Shown here: positions 35,386-48,000 of the stretch, in pieces | How positions within the stretch are numbered: the first letter of the stretch is position 1 | Layout: each line of letters starts with the position of its first letter | Assembly (NCBI RefSeq): GCF_029227915.1 | Contig: NC_079887.1 | Location: 8,122,001-8,186,000 of the forward strand | Direction: 5' to 3' | DNA from: Hydractinia symbiolongicarpus | Taxonomy: Eukaryota > Cnidaria > Hydrozoa > Anthoathecata > Hydractiniidae | DNA: 64,000 bases | The notes under the pieces: model-generated | What the model was told of the DNA's origin: nothing | What the model saw: the letters and a program-made list of their open reading frames with translations, nothing else | The model's database searches: none | Program-made: the position numbers and the translations under genes

Positions 35386-36045
35386 ATTAATTAGCTAGGC
35401 TAGCTACCCGTAGTCTAGCTAACTAGGCGAGCATAAACTTTCTGTTGTAAATACGTCGAAATCATTGCGTTTCGCAATACAATATTTATGTGAATCAAAT
35501 CTGTCCACTTTGCAGATAATTTTGACCAATTATCATCTTATTTGCATCGCGGATTGGTAACTTATGGCCCAAACCTTCTGTGGCACTATTTGTTGCTTAA
35601 ATAATAGATTTCAGCCATTCACGCCGCAGGGGAAAAATTAATATGTTGGACGAAAACGTGGCGGTGTTCACCTAAATAGGAGACACTTGACCTAATTATG
35701 TTAGCTATATATTTCATTTTAACATAAAATTCCTACTTGCGCGCGGACATATTTTTGGAAATATGTTCACATAATTTTGGAATCATGATCGCGTAGACTA
35801 TCCATTCTGAACAAAGATTTTTTGCAATTTTTTCTTAGGAATGTGTGAAAAGCCATTAAACATCTAAAACAACCTATTTTTCCATTGTCCATCTGCCATA
35901 AGTGGATTTCTCCACAGGCCTTAGCGACTAGTTTAAAAAATATCCGAACAATCCGGTCAAAACGGACATATTGGGGCAAAGTAGACAGTCCTTAGTTTTT
36001 ACTAAAATATTATCTACCATGCTATTTTCCTGCGCCAAAATAAAT

Positions 36046-39000
36046 ATGGCGAAAAAAAGTCAAAACGTGTGTTTACTATCTTCCTTTCAAGAAAAAGAAA
36101 AAATAGAATATGCAAAGATTATCAAAAGCTTACCAGGCGCTGTCTTTGTGGATTCGTCGGTGGGTTTCTTATTAGACCCTTGCGTTTGTGGCGATTTTGT
36201 TTTCTCTTACGTTTTCTTTTATTTTTTATCAAAAAAAACTTTTGTATTTCTCAAATATTTACTGGGATTTACAGGGGTGGGTTTTTAAGATTAATGTTTC
36301 TTCTGTGGTAATTTGGCTTTTAGGAGCCTTTAAAAAAATGAAAATGTAGCTACATTCTCCTCGTCAGCAAATAGACCAATTTCTGGGTGACTCGTAGTTG
36401 TTTTGATTTCATTTTGATAACAGTAGTTAACTAGCTTAGCTTTGTTCTTCGAGTTGATAAAATGAGATTCTTTCAAAGAAAAGGTTAGACCCAAATGATT
36501 GACTCAGTGGAAACCCCAAGTTTAAATTTAACAATGTGTCTAGTCACTTCAGAGGTCATTTTAATTTATCTGTGAGTTGTTTCCCAAGCTTGGCCACATC
36601 ATCATCATTCTCGGCTTAACGTCCCTTTTCCATGCTGGCATGGGTTGGGCAAGGTATATTAATGACCCTCTTCCAATCTGATCTAGACTGCGTTAGATCT
36701 AAACTCAACTTCCTCTGTACCAAGTCTGTCCTCTTATAACCTCCTGCCAAGTCTTTCTCGGTCGGCCTCTGGGTTTTGCCCCAGGAACTATCAAGTCTCT
36801 ACACTTTCTTACCCAATTATCCCCCCATTATTTCCAAGTGCCCTAGCCAATTCAATCTTTTTACTCTGGTAAGAACGTTATAGTTTAATAATGTTTGTTA
36901 GGGTAAGTGAAACCACTCGCTGGAATATTCGGATAAAAATGACTTTCTCCAACATGGACCACGTGAGCAAAGAATAATAGAATTAGCCAATCAAAAAGCG
37001 TGGCCAGATTTTGGCCACAGAAAAATCGTTTAAGACCCAGTGTAATTTTCCCCACCTTAAAGGAGTGGTTTAGTCAAAAAAAAAAAATAATTCATATGTA
37101 ACTGATTCTGTTAATGTAAAGAAAACAAAAAAATTTTACTAAAGTAATAAATAATTCATAACAATTTATCTTTTGAACCAATTTCATAAGCTATTTTTTT
37201 AAGCCATTTTTCTGACGTCATTGAGGCATATGTGTTAATGTTTAAGAAAGAAATGTGCTGAAAAGAGTTTAAAAACAGAAAACAACACACACTTAAACTA
37301 TACTTAAAAATGTCTGATTCAGAAAATTTTTCAAATGATAAAATGTTTTTTGAACAAGAAAGTAAAGATGAGGTTGTTGAAGAAATGGAAGGAATGATGA
37401 AGTCGTTGAAACCATATCTTTTTAAACTAGAAATATTACTGCCTGTCCATTTGTGCTTGTTTGGATATGAAATAAAACACTTATCCATTTTTCACGCAAA
37501 AGCTCCTCATCTTCATTACAAGTAGCACACGCCCACCATAGATGATTACAAATAGATTTTATCCATTTCTGGATAATGTTGCAGGAAGATTTTTTGCTGG
37601 AAGCTACAAGTTTTCCTTTAATGTTTTTGCAAAAGTGCCAAATGTCAAATTGTTGGATAATATCTTCTCTTATATACTTTCGTATTTGTTTATGCCTATC
37701 TGTTGTTATCTGTTCTATTACAGTGTTTTGACTCTACAAGTAGGTAAGAGCTTTAGTAAACCCTAGTTTTTCCATTCTGTAAGAATTCCCTGCTTCAGAA
37801 ACCTGAGTGATTGATAATGCAATAATTTCATTGGTCTTCTGGTTCATTAGTGAATAAGTAAGATATTTTGCATTGTGGCCAGGGCTGTCACATCTTCCAT
37901 CGCCACTGAGATGACATGGACCCATTAATTTCATTTCATTTATTAATTTTGTGTACATTCTAGAATAATTTTAATGCACTACTCCTGCTAAGAATTTTCT
38001 TTGAATTGTGTAATAAATAGTTTTAGTTATTACAGTACAGTCTAAATGTAATCTACCGCGGACGCAAAACTTGCATGAATAGTTACATAGAACAATAACA
38101 TTGCGATAGCTTTTGTTTTTTTAAGAAAATAATTGCCTCGCTGATAAACAATGACCCCACGCGATCTATTGTTTAATCACAATAGGTTGTAAGATCAATT
38201 TTAGCAATCTATTTTGCGCAAACTTTTTTGAAAATTTTAATTGCAGTAATTAAATATGAAAGTTTAGATTGCATTTAAAAGTTTAAAAACGAAAACCGGC
38301 GATAGAAATGTTTTTTAAATCGCATTTTAAAAGTCTAAAAACAAAAAGCGGCGATAGAAATGTTTTTTTAAATCGCATTTTAAATGTTTAAAAACGATAA
38401 GCGGTGATGGAAATGTTTTTTAAGATCACATTTTAAAAGTTTAAAAACGAAAAGCGGCGGTAGAAATGTTTTTTTAAATCACATTTTAAAAGTTTAAAAA
38501 CAAGAAGCGGCGATAGGAATATTTTTTAAGATCGCATTTTAAAAGTTTAAGAACGAAAAACGTCGATAGAAATGTTTTTTAAGATCGCTTTTTAATAGTT
38601 TAAAAACGAATAGCAGCGATAGAAATCTTTTTTTAGATTGCATTTTAAAAGTTTATAAACAAAAAGCGGCAATAGGAATGTTTTTATGTGTTTCAATAAA
38701 AAAGTATGCGGAAGGATTATTTTTCGTTGTTTGTTAAGAAATGTAGATATTGCATTTATTTCAGAATATACACCATTTTTTTACAAAAATAAGCCGTAGT
38801 TGTATTCTTTTAATAAAAAAACGCGCGAGTCATTTAATAGTTGTGAACAATACTTCTCATATGTTTTTTAAATTAAACGCGCTGGAATCTTTTTAAGTAA
38901 TTAAATCAACAATACATTCTCGCGCAATGTATTATAAAACTTCGCGAAAGATTTTTATTATTTAATTACTTCACACTAATACTTAAGGGAATAGCTTATC

Positions 39001-42000
39001 AATACATTTACACAATGCATCTCGCTATTACAAGAAGTATAACTGCTCCGATATTTCTTCGCGAGCGCATTGTCAGACCATTGTTTCACGAAATGAAGGT
39101 GTAACGATTTGAAACGGTTGTGAAATGATTGATATTTATTTTAAACTCGAAGCCTTAAAATGATATGAAGTGGAAGCGAATGGGATACGAATGGGAAATG
39201 ATTCCGAAACTATTTTGAAACGAATGCAGAAAAACTTTTGAAACAAATTTCGAAACAGATTCTGAAGCAAATTGTTCTCCCAAAACAATTAAGGTTACTG
39301 TAAAGGAAACAAATTTTTTTTGAGGTTTTTTGCAAAAAATTCATGACATATAGAAAAAAAAAATCTCTTTTGAATGACAAATTTTATATTCCGTAAAAAT
39401 ATTTGAAACATTCCTTTTTTCTATAGAAAGCCTTTTCAGAGGTGTTATATACTTCGAGTTTTTGAGGAAGTATGTGCAAAATGAGTTTTGCATATTTTTT
39501 GTAAACATTATGCATGATATGGAACTCCCGTACAAAAATTGCATAATAATATTTTTTAGGTAGTTTACTTTTAGCATCGATATATATATATATATGTAAA
39601 TGTTGTCGTATAAAAAATCATTAAAAAAATCAAAGTTAAGGAGTATGCATGTGAGCTGTCTCTTGTAACCTCAGAATTATTAATGGCAAAGGTCTGTCAT
39701 TAATAATTCTGAACGCGTGCACGCATATTCAGCCCTTAAAATTAGAATTTTTTCACGTCGGCAATAAAACTGCCGACGTGAGATACATTTCAACTGATTT
39801 GCGTCGGCATTTTTTTTTTAGTCAAATTTTTCAGCTGGCAAAAACTTTCGTCATTCACCTTGTATTGGGGCTAGACCTCACATAAATTCGATGTATTGAT
39901 CTCCTAAGACAATGACAAATGGAAACGAAGTACAAGTCCCATTGACCTACCTTTCCGATGGTTACTTCGTTAAGTTAATAGTTTACTGCCAACTGGCTTT
40001 CTATATGTTTCAAGACAAACTTATTAGAAAGTACGTTTTGCACGTGCTATTTACCAACTGAAGGTCAGGGCATTCAATAAGTTGTATATCGCAGAAGTCG
40101 CCAGTGACATGTTTCGAAAATGCTTGTCAACGGCACAGTTCACCATAAAGCAAACTGTACAGGAGACTTAATTTATAGAGTCTTCGCACAACATCTCTCC
40201 TCACAAAACCGAGGGCAGGGCTGACTTATTGCCTGCTGTGTTGTGTGGGAGAGAGAACTTCCGGACTTCTTTTTAATACGATATACAATTGTTGCCATGT
40301 TTGTAATTGTTGAGGACTTTAGAGCAAGAACAGTTGAAAAGTTTGTTTTTCAAAAAAATGGTAGTAGAAACCAGGTTATGATACGTGAACAGGTACGATA
40401 GAAAAAAACATGAGCACATGTTCTTAAAAGTCCGCCAAAATAAAAATTAATTCTTTGTTAATTTTTTTCTTCGTTGATCTTGAAAATTTCACACCAAAAT
40501 TACGTCGGCAATTTTTTTGCTGATGCAACTATGGTATTTTCTCATTTTACGTCAGCAATCACGTCGGCAGTGCCGAATGCCGACGCTAATTTTAGGGCTG
40601 CATATTCACCATAAAGAAAAAGTTCGCAATAACACCTACGGAAACAAATATCTCGTTAGTAAAATTTCGCATACATACCTTTATGTTTGTGGTCTCTTTT
40701 TTTGAAAGCTTCCTATTAGCTTGTTGAAATTTTTGGTAATGGAAAGCTGAATAAATTATGCACAAAAGCTTCCTGGATTGTTTTGTATAAATTACTGATT
40801 AGCGAATTATGACGACAGAAAGAAATTTTTGGATGATTATATATATAACTTTAAATAATTTCATAACGACGTTATTAGAAAAAAAATCCGGCAGCCTTTT
40901 TTAATTTAATTTATGGTGAATGTAATTCTGCAAAAATGAGAAGTCTGCGACCCAGCCTTCAGAAAAAGAAGCCATTTTAAAACGTACGGTAAAAAAGGGT
41001 TTTTTTATTGGTTGTTTTTTATCATTTATTTAAATTCAAGTGTCACATGTTTTAAGCAATTAATCACATTGTCCTCGTAGCCTTCTCTGTCTTTTGAGTG
41101 TTCTTTTGTGCACCAAAATAGACAAACTGATAGACATAAAATGTTAATAATAATTAACAGACATTCAGAAGGAACAGTTTTATGCAAGTTTATTTGACTT
41201 TTTTTTTTGTTTTTTGAATTTAATCTTTATTCTTTTTAGTTTTATCAACCAAATTGCAATGTGATCATTTGTAAATTTCCCAGTAGAGGAGAAAAATATT
41301 TATGTGGAAGTGCTGCAGGTAAAAAATTTTTTTTTCCAAGATTGCATTTACAGTTGAAAATCAGTTGTCCTGTTATCCTGTTATTTTGTTTGGTATGTTT
41401 GTAAGCTTCAATCCCTGTAGTTTGATCTGATTGCAGTAAAGCTGCCTTAACTAAAAACAGATGAAGTATTGAATGTAGCAGCCAAATAATTGATTGCTAC
41501 GATTTATAACAACATTGTTTTAAATATTTATTTAGAATTTCCTAGGTCTGTGTGACTTTTACGCAAGTGCCAATAACCTATCAAATAGCACTGCTGAGGC
41601 TGATAATAAATTATGGCAGTAGCTTAAAACATGGATTTAAGGAGAAGACCAGTTTAAAGATCTCAAATGTAATCTGAAACCTTAAAATGACTTTTTCTCA
41701 AATAAAATTAAATTTAAAAATGTTTAATTGCACTCCTTTTAAAAAAATCGATACAATCTCTTAGTGAGACAAGTGGATTAAGTAATAGAATGCCACATGT
41801 AAGGAAATTGATAACTTGAGAATTGTATATACAATTTCACTAATTTGCTTTATCTATGCTCTGTCCAAGTTAAATATTGCATGGTTGATTTACTTTTGTA
41901 AGATCTGGTTGCAAGGCAGGTCCAGATCCAAGCCCAGGTAGTTCTAACTAAGTCAGGAATTGATGAATTAGCTAGGCTGTTCAGGTTGGTTTTGAAAAGG

Positions 42001-45000
42001 CATTGGGGTGGGTCAGAGCTCATTAACCATTTGTATTAATCACCCTTAGTAATCCTTAAAGGGTGATTGTTTTTTTCAAAGATGGTAACCATATTGTTCA
42101 TTTTGTGCTACCAGCAACTTTGCTACATTAATTTATGCATCTTTATTTCTTTAACAGGAAAGAATATACTTTGCCCGAATTATGTTGAAGACTGCCTTGA
42201 AGCTAGAACTTGGTTACCCTTTGATGCATATGAATGGTGCAATCAAGAAGTTCAACCAGGAATCGATGAAAAGATTTTAAGTTTACCAAAACGATGCAGA
42301 GAATTTATTAAGAGAAACAACGGGCAGTTAATATTCAGCAATTGGAAGGTTCTGCTCCATATTGCAGAGAAACCCAAAAGAAATGCTTATAAAAGGTATG
42401 ACTTTATTGCAACTATCCTGGTTGTTTTTGTTTTTGTTTCATTATGTTAAAAACACGTATCAATTAAATTTAAAGCATCAAATCAAAAATAAGAATTACT
42501 GTTTTTATAACATTATCCATCTGCTCAAAAGGGTTCCATGTAACTTTATTTTAGACCCCCACAGAGAAGTGTAAGCACTGACGGAACTGTGTATTTTTCC
42601 ACAGACTAACACCTTTTTTTTTATATTGGGCTTCTGCTATATTTGCTTCATGATTTTGCAGTGTGGACTTGAAACTGAGAATTTTTTGCATGAAATAACA
42701 ATATGCAAAAACACTTAACATGGCAGTTTAGAAAAAGATGTAAGGAAGTTTTTTGTGCCTTGTAATGAAAGCAACAAATATTTTAAAAAGGCCTATAAGA
42801 AAGAGGTCTCTTAAGATGTGACTGAAGAGAATTTTGGGAATGGTATCAGTGTTTCTACATTCTACACATTGTGTAAGAATAGTTTGGAAAGGTAGCATAA
42901 AATGCATTTTACTATCCTTCTTCAGATATTTGAGATAATCCTTTACGTAACATGACTGAAACCCTATTTAGTGCAATGACTGGTTGTTATATTAAGTTTT
43001 TTCAGTAATTGTTTTTTCTTGCTGCCTTTGTCGCTATAACAAACTTCTTCATTAAAATTTTCCAAGAAGTTGCAGCCTTTTTTTGTTACGTAGTATGTCA
43101 GGTCCACTTTAATTTTTACTGACTGTTATAAGTCAAAAGACAGATACCTTTACAAAGTGAAAAAAAATTCTCTATGATTGTTTAGAAATAATTCTGCATG
43201 AATGTTCTGACATATCAATTTAACAGAAAATAAAAGTAAATACACGTGGAAGAGTTTTATTTCAAGAAGGATTTTTATTTAACGTGCAGATCACTTAAAA
43301 TACCACTCAAGTCAATATTTTATAATAAATAGCTCAGCGATTAGTCCCCTTTAATGTTTACACCTTACAAATCTCAATGAAACTGCCTAGAACTAAGGTA
43401 GCCCCAAAATAAACTGTTGTTTTTACAGAGCACTAGCTGCTGACCTGTATAGAAAATTCCTTCAATAAAAAGTCACTTTGTTAGATGTCTTGATGGACAT
43501 ATTCTTGAGCTTGCCAGTATACTTCCAGTATCACTGATAATAAAATTTTATGAAAATGCATTTCACTGCCAGTACAATTGACAAAGTTCAATATAAATTT
43601 TCTCACAGCTCTAACCAAAGAAGCAGGCAATTTCACAAATCGTTAAAGAACTTAAATCTATGTACTGTTTTTTTAGATTGCTTGAATCAGGTGGTGCAAA
43701 AATTATCAATGCAAATCCACCATTTCTTATAAACATCAAGTATAAAATAACGCATGTGTTTGTGACAAAAGAACTGTCAAAAGATTTTAAAATTTTGAAT
43801 CGTGATAAGTTTGAGAATGTATTTTATCCAGAATACATTGCAGAATACTTGATTCAGGTATGTACAATTTTTTTATTTAGATATTTTAACTTCATCTACT
43901 GTTTAAAATGTTGTTTTTTGATAAGCACGATTGTGCTTATCAAAAATATGTTGGCTTTGGTTAAATTCACAATCTTGAATGTTATTGATTTATGCTGAAA
44001 TCAGCATAGTATTTCCCGAATTTCCAGGTTTACTGAGCCTTATAAACATGTTCAACTTTTCATTTTTGATAACATTTTTCTTTTTTTTTTAAGTAGAATC
44101 CACTGTTTGCAATTGCAAAACTTGATGTTTCTTGTGGTGCCTTTAGCCAAAATCTTTTAGGCAGAGTTTTTAAGCAAAAGTTAGGAGCAGAAGCTGTGAT
44201 CTCTTTGCATTGTATATAAATCAACTGGGACAAAAATACAAGGCTTTTCATTTTTAATGATAAATCTATTTGCACCTGGCATTGAAATACATCATTAAAA
44301 ATAATATTCACAGGATTGTGGTAAATTGCAAAACATGGTCCTGTACATAACATTTGCAGATTAAAACATTATTTTAAAAATATTGCAGAAGATATTACAA
44401 TACCTTGTTATCATTCATCCAAAGCCTAAAATTCTGTACTTCAGGAAGTATAACTCAGAAAATTAAAACAGTTGCCAGATACAAATTGGAAATTTCTTTA
44501 GTTTTTACTGGGCATGCTGTAGAAAAGCCTAAGGAAAAAATAAGCAATTTGAAGTGATCCGCTTCTCTAAATTTTATATTAAAGACAGCAGGCCATTATT
44601 GCATAGCTCTGTGTAATGTTGCACACATTCTTTTTTAATGCCATTGAAAATTCCTTACATAACTAAGAGTTTGATAACAAGTACACATACTTCAACTTTG
44701 AGAAAGCAACAACACACGCTAGCATGGTCTTGTAGAAAGGATTTTTATTCTGATAGTGGTTTGAGTTAAATAAATTGCGAAAGTCCAAGATAAATCTTAA
44801 TTGGGAGGTAGCTGTTCAGCACTAATGGGACTGATGGTTCACACTTTTTACTTGGCTCTAAACTATTATCTTATTCCAGGAAATTACCAAAACATAAAAT
44901 AAATGATCACGAAATTGACATAATGGAAATCAATGTTAATCCTGTAACAACTTATAAAAAAAATTTAATTAATGATGAGTTGATTTAATGCATGTCCTTT

Positions 45001-48000
45001 TCTATTTCGTCTTTTTTAAAAATTAATCAGAGTAAAGTTGTAAAATCCTATTCTAAAGTGTACAGAATTATATTTAGCCAATTTGCTTTCTTTTTAGCTA
45101 AAACCACCACCTGTGAAGAAATTCCAATGTTTTAGTACTGACATTAAAGTCAAGAACCAAATCAAGAATAAAGTACAATCACCAAGAAAACCATCAATAC
45201 CACCACACAAAGCACGCGGTCAGAAAACCATTGTGGAAATGTTTAATCGTAAGCGTAAGAGTGTTGAAAATAGTCCATCACCGAAACGCATATGCGATCA
45301 AAACATATCTACTCCTATCGTAAAAACATCCATAAGAACAGACACAGAAACGCCAACTTTCTTTGAATCTGGGGTAAAAATGAAGCAAAGAATCACAAAC
45401 AATTCAACTCCTGGTATTAGTCCAATACCAGGTCAAAGTATGATGAACGCTGTTGTAATATGTTCTGATATTAGAAAGAAACCTTCAGAAAAAAATCTCC
45501 ACAAACAAGTGTTATTATCAAATAAAAAAAAAATGGAAATTATAGACTTGTTGAGTGATGACGAAGGAAATTCATCAACAAATAATTTAAAAAAGTTTAT
45601 ACCAAATGTGTCAGTCTGTGGCTCTACTATACTTATTGACTCAGCTGTCTCATCTGGAAACTCAGTTAACATTGTTGATATGGAAGACACTAACAATCTG
45701 GACCTAAATGCCTCAGGGTCTTTACAATTGAGCGCTTCTTCTGTTACTAAAGTAAAAACCTTGCCATCAACCCTTAAACAAGTTAAAGTTGAAAAAGATC
45801 ATGTAGTTAAGGCCCTAGATTTTACAAACACCGAAACTTCTCTTAGCGATAGTGAATTACTTCCGCATTTGGACTGTTTCTTGATGAAGAACACATCAGT
45901 TAAGTCAGTTTCCTTGAGAAGTTCTAAAAAATTTATTCAAGAAACAGCTTCAGACAAGCAGCATACACCACCAACAACAAATGGAGATTCTGATGTTGTC
46001 TCATGCAGACGTGCAAAAAAAAGCTTCAATGAGTGCAATATTTCACAAGAAATTTTATCACCTTCAAAAGGAAACGAAGCTAATATAAGTAGTAGGGGAA
46101 GGCTTCGAATAGCAAAGAGATATTCTGATTGTGTCATGACAAGTAAAAAAAAAGTTATCAGAGTTAACAAATCTGACAGTTCCTTGCTCTTAAAGAAAAC
46201 AGAAAATGATTCTTTGAAGAATACTCAATCTGAAAAATTGTTTAATACTGAAGAATTGAAACGGAACAAAACAAACACCAGTCAATTAAAAATTAAAAAA
46301 ACTGAAACTAAAAAAAGTATTATTAAAGTAATAGATTCGCCTTCCCCACAAAGTCATATGATGATAAAAAATAGATCCTCACCAAGACTTTTAATAAATG
46401 GAAGTTTAAAAGAACTTGGAAAAGTCAATTCACTTTATCATTCTCCAACTTCACAGAGTGACCGGATAGTGTTCAAAGGGTCCTCACCAAACATTTCAAA
46501 AAGTAGAAGCAGTGAGAACACAAGTCTCCATTCACCCACTCATAAACGTGTTATAATAAAATATCCAATTGGGGTGCCATTTAATTTCCCAATTAATAAC
46601 TTGGTGAGTTCATTTTCTTTTGAATAGGTAATGTCCTCTCTCTTTTATAGTGAGTTCAGATGAAGCAGTTAATGCTAAGTGACACATCTAATGCAAATAA
46701 AAACATTATCAAAATGCTTTTATAAGGTTTTTCTAGAACATATTTATTTTTACTTTATTAAAGACAATGATAAAATTTTAAAAGCTGTTTAGAAACAGTG
46801 TCCTTTGTGTGCATGTCCTTATTTTGTTTCATGATGTCCTTGTAATTTCTGCTGCGTCTTTAGAAATGCCAAGAAAAAGCTCCCAAAAGAAGTTCTAAGG
46901 TAATTATAGATTATGATGACTTTTGCAGTACACTTGTGAATCCTCTCTAAGCGTTTATTAATTTTTTACATTCACTGAAGTACTACTCAGAGAAGGTTTT
47001 ACTGTTTACTTTTACAACAAAGGTTGTCAGCAAACATTGCTTAACAACCACGAAGCAAATAAAGTTTTCTTTTCTTTCATAGTTTATCAAAAGAATGACG
47101 TTTTCCCGCAGAATGGAGAACACAATAGAATCAAGTATTGACGACAAGAACTTTAAAGCGGCTTTTGATGTCATTAAAGATAACGCGTCATCATTTTACT
47201 ATCCTTCGCCAAAAATAATAGCATTGCTGCTTAAAGCCATCACTGTAAAGCCCTGTTGTCTTACTTTTTTATTTAGGCATATTTTGACTAGGCAGATTGA
47301 ACGGTGAATTTGCCACCAAAATGTCACTGACCATGCATAGTTTCGTTTTTGCTATTTAACTTTGAAACAGTCAGTTTGTTAAAAAATAGAAAATGTTCCT
47401 ACTTCTTAGTGGTGAATTCCCATTCACAATTCGTCTCATGAGAGTCTGTCTTGATAATTGAAATATTTATCTATGTTCTTTCATCAAATTCAATATTTAA
47501 TTGTTGTTTTAGATCTTGCTTATTAAAGTGATTTCATTTCCTTATTTTGAGAAAGTAAAAAAATGTGTCAAAGGTGTTTTTTTATTCCAGGCTGAAAGAC
47601 TGTTACGTAAAGGATCTGAATACGTCACGCTTCTTCAAAACGTATGTTTATTGCACCCAACAATGAAAATATCCAGTTGTTATAATCAAGCTCTTGAGAT
47701 GCCTGTAGAACAAAAAGATGGCAGCTTGATAGCAACATGTTCTTCTTGGGAATATTTTATGCAATTAGTTAAGTATGTCTTTTAATGCATTTTATTTAAT
47801 CCACTACCTGACGACTTAAACTTCTGCAGAATAAAATAACAGGAAGCTTTATTTAAAAACATCAAGCAATCTAAACACAACCATAACACCCACCTGCTGT
47901 AAGCCTGTTATCTACCGCTCAACACGTCTCCCCTTTCTGTTTTTCTTTCTGATAAAGACCAACCGTCCTTCACCTGCACTTAACACTATCTAGCTATTTT

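Larger units (their letters stand above)
33579..36045. other. interval between divergent DnaJ and SLF1 genes
   Basis: About 2.5 kb between divergent start codons. It holds a SINE tail, a Helitron-type 5' end, and a truncated LINE. The SLF1 promoter should lie just upstream of 36046; I see no defining motif. Confidence 0.45.

Noticed and set aside
35971-36288. A 105-codon stand-alone gene
   Set aside because: Only 36046-36159 is coding, as SLF1 exon 1; the rest reads past a good donor into low-complexity intron.
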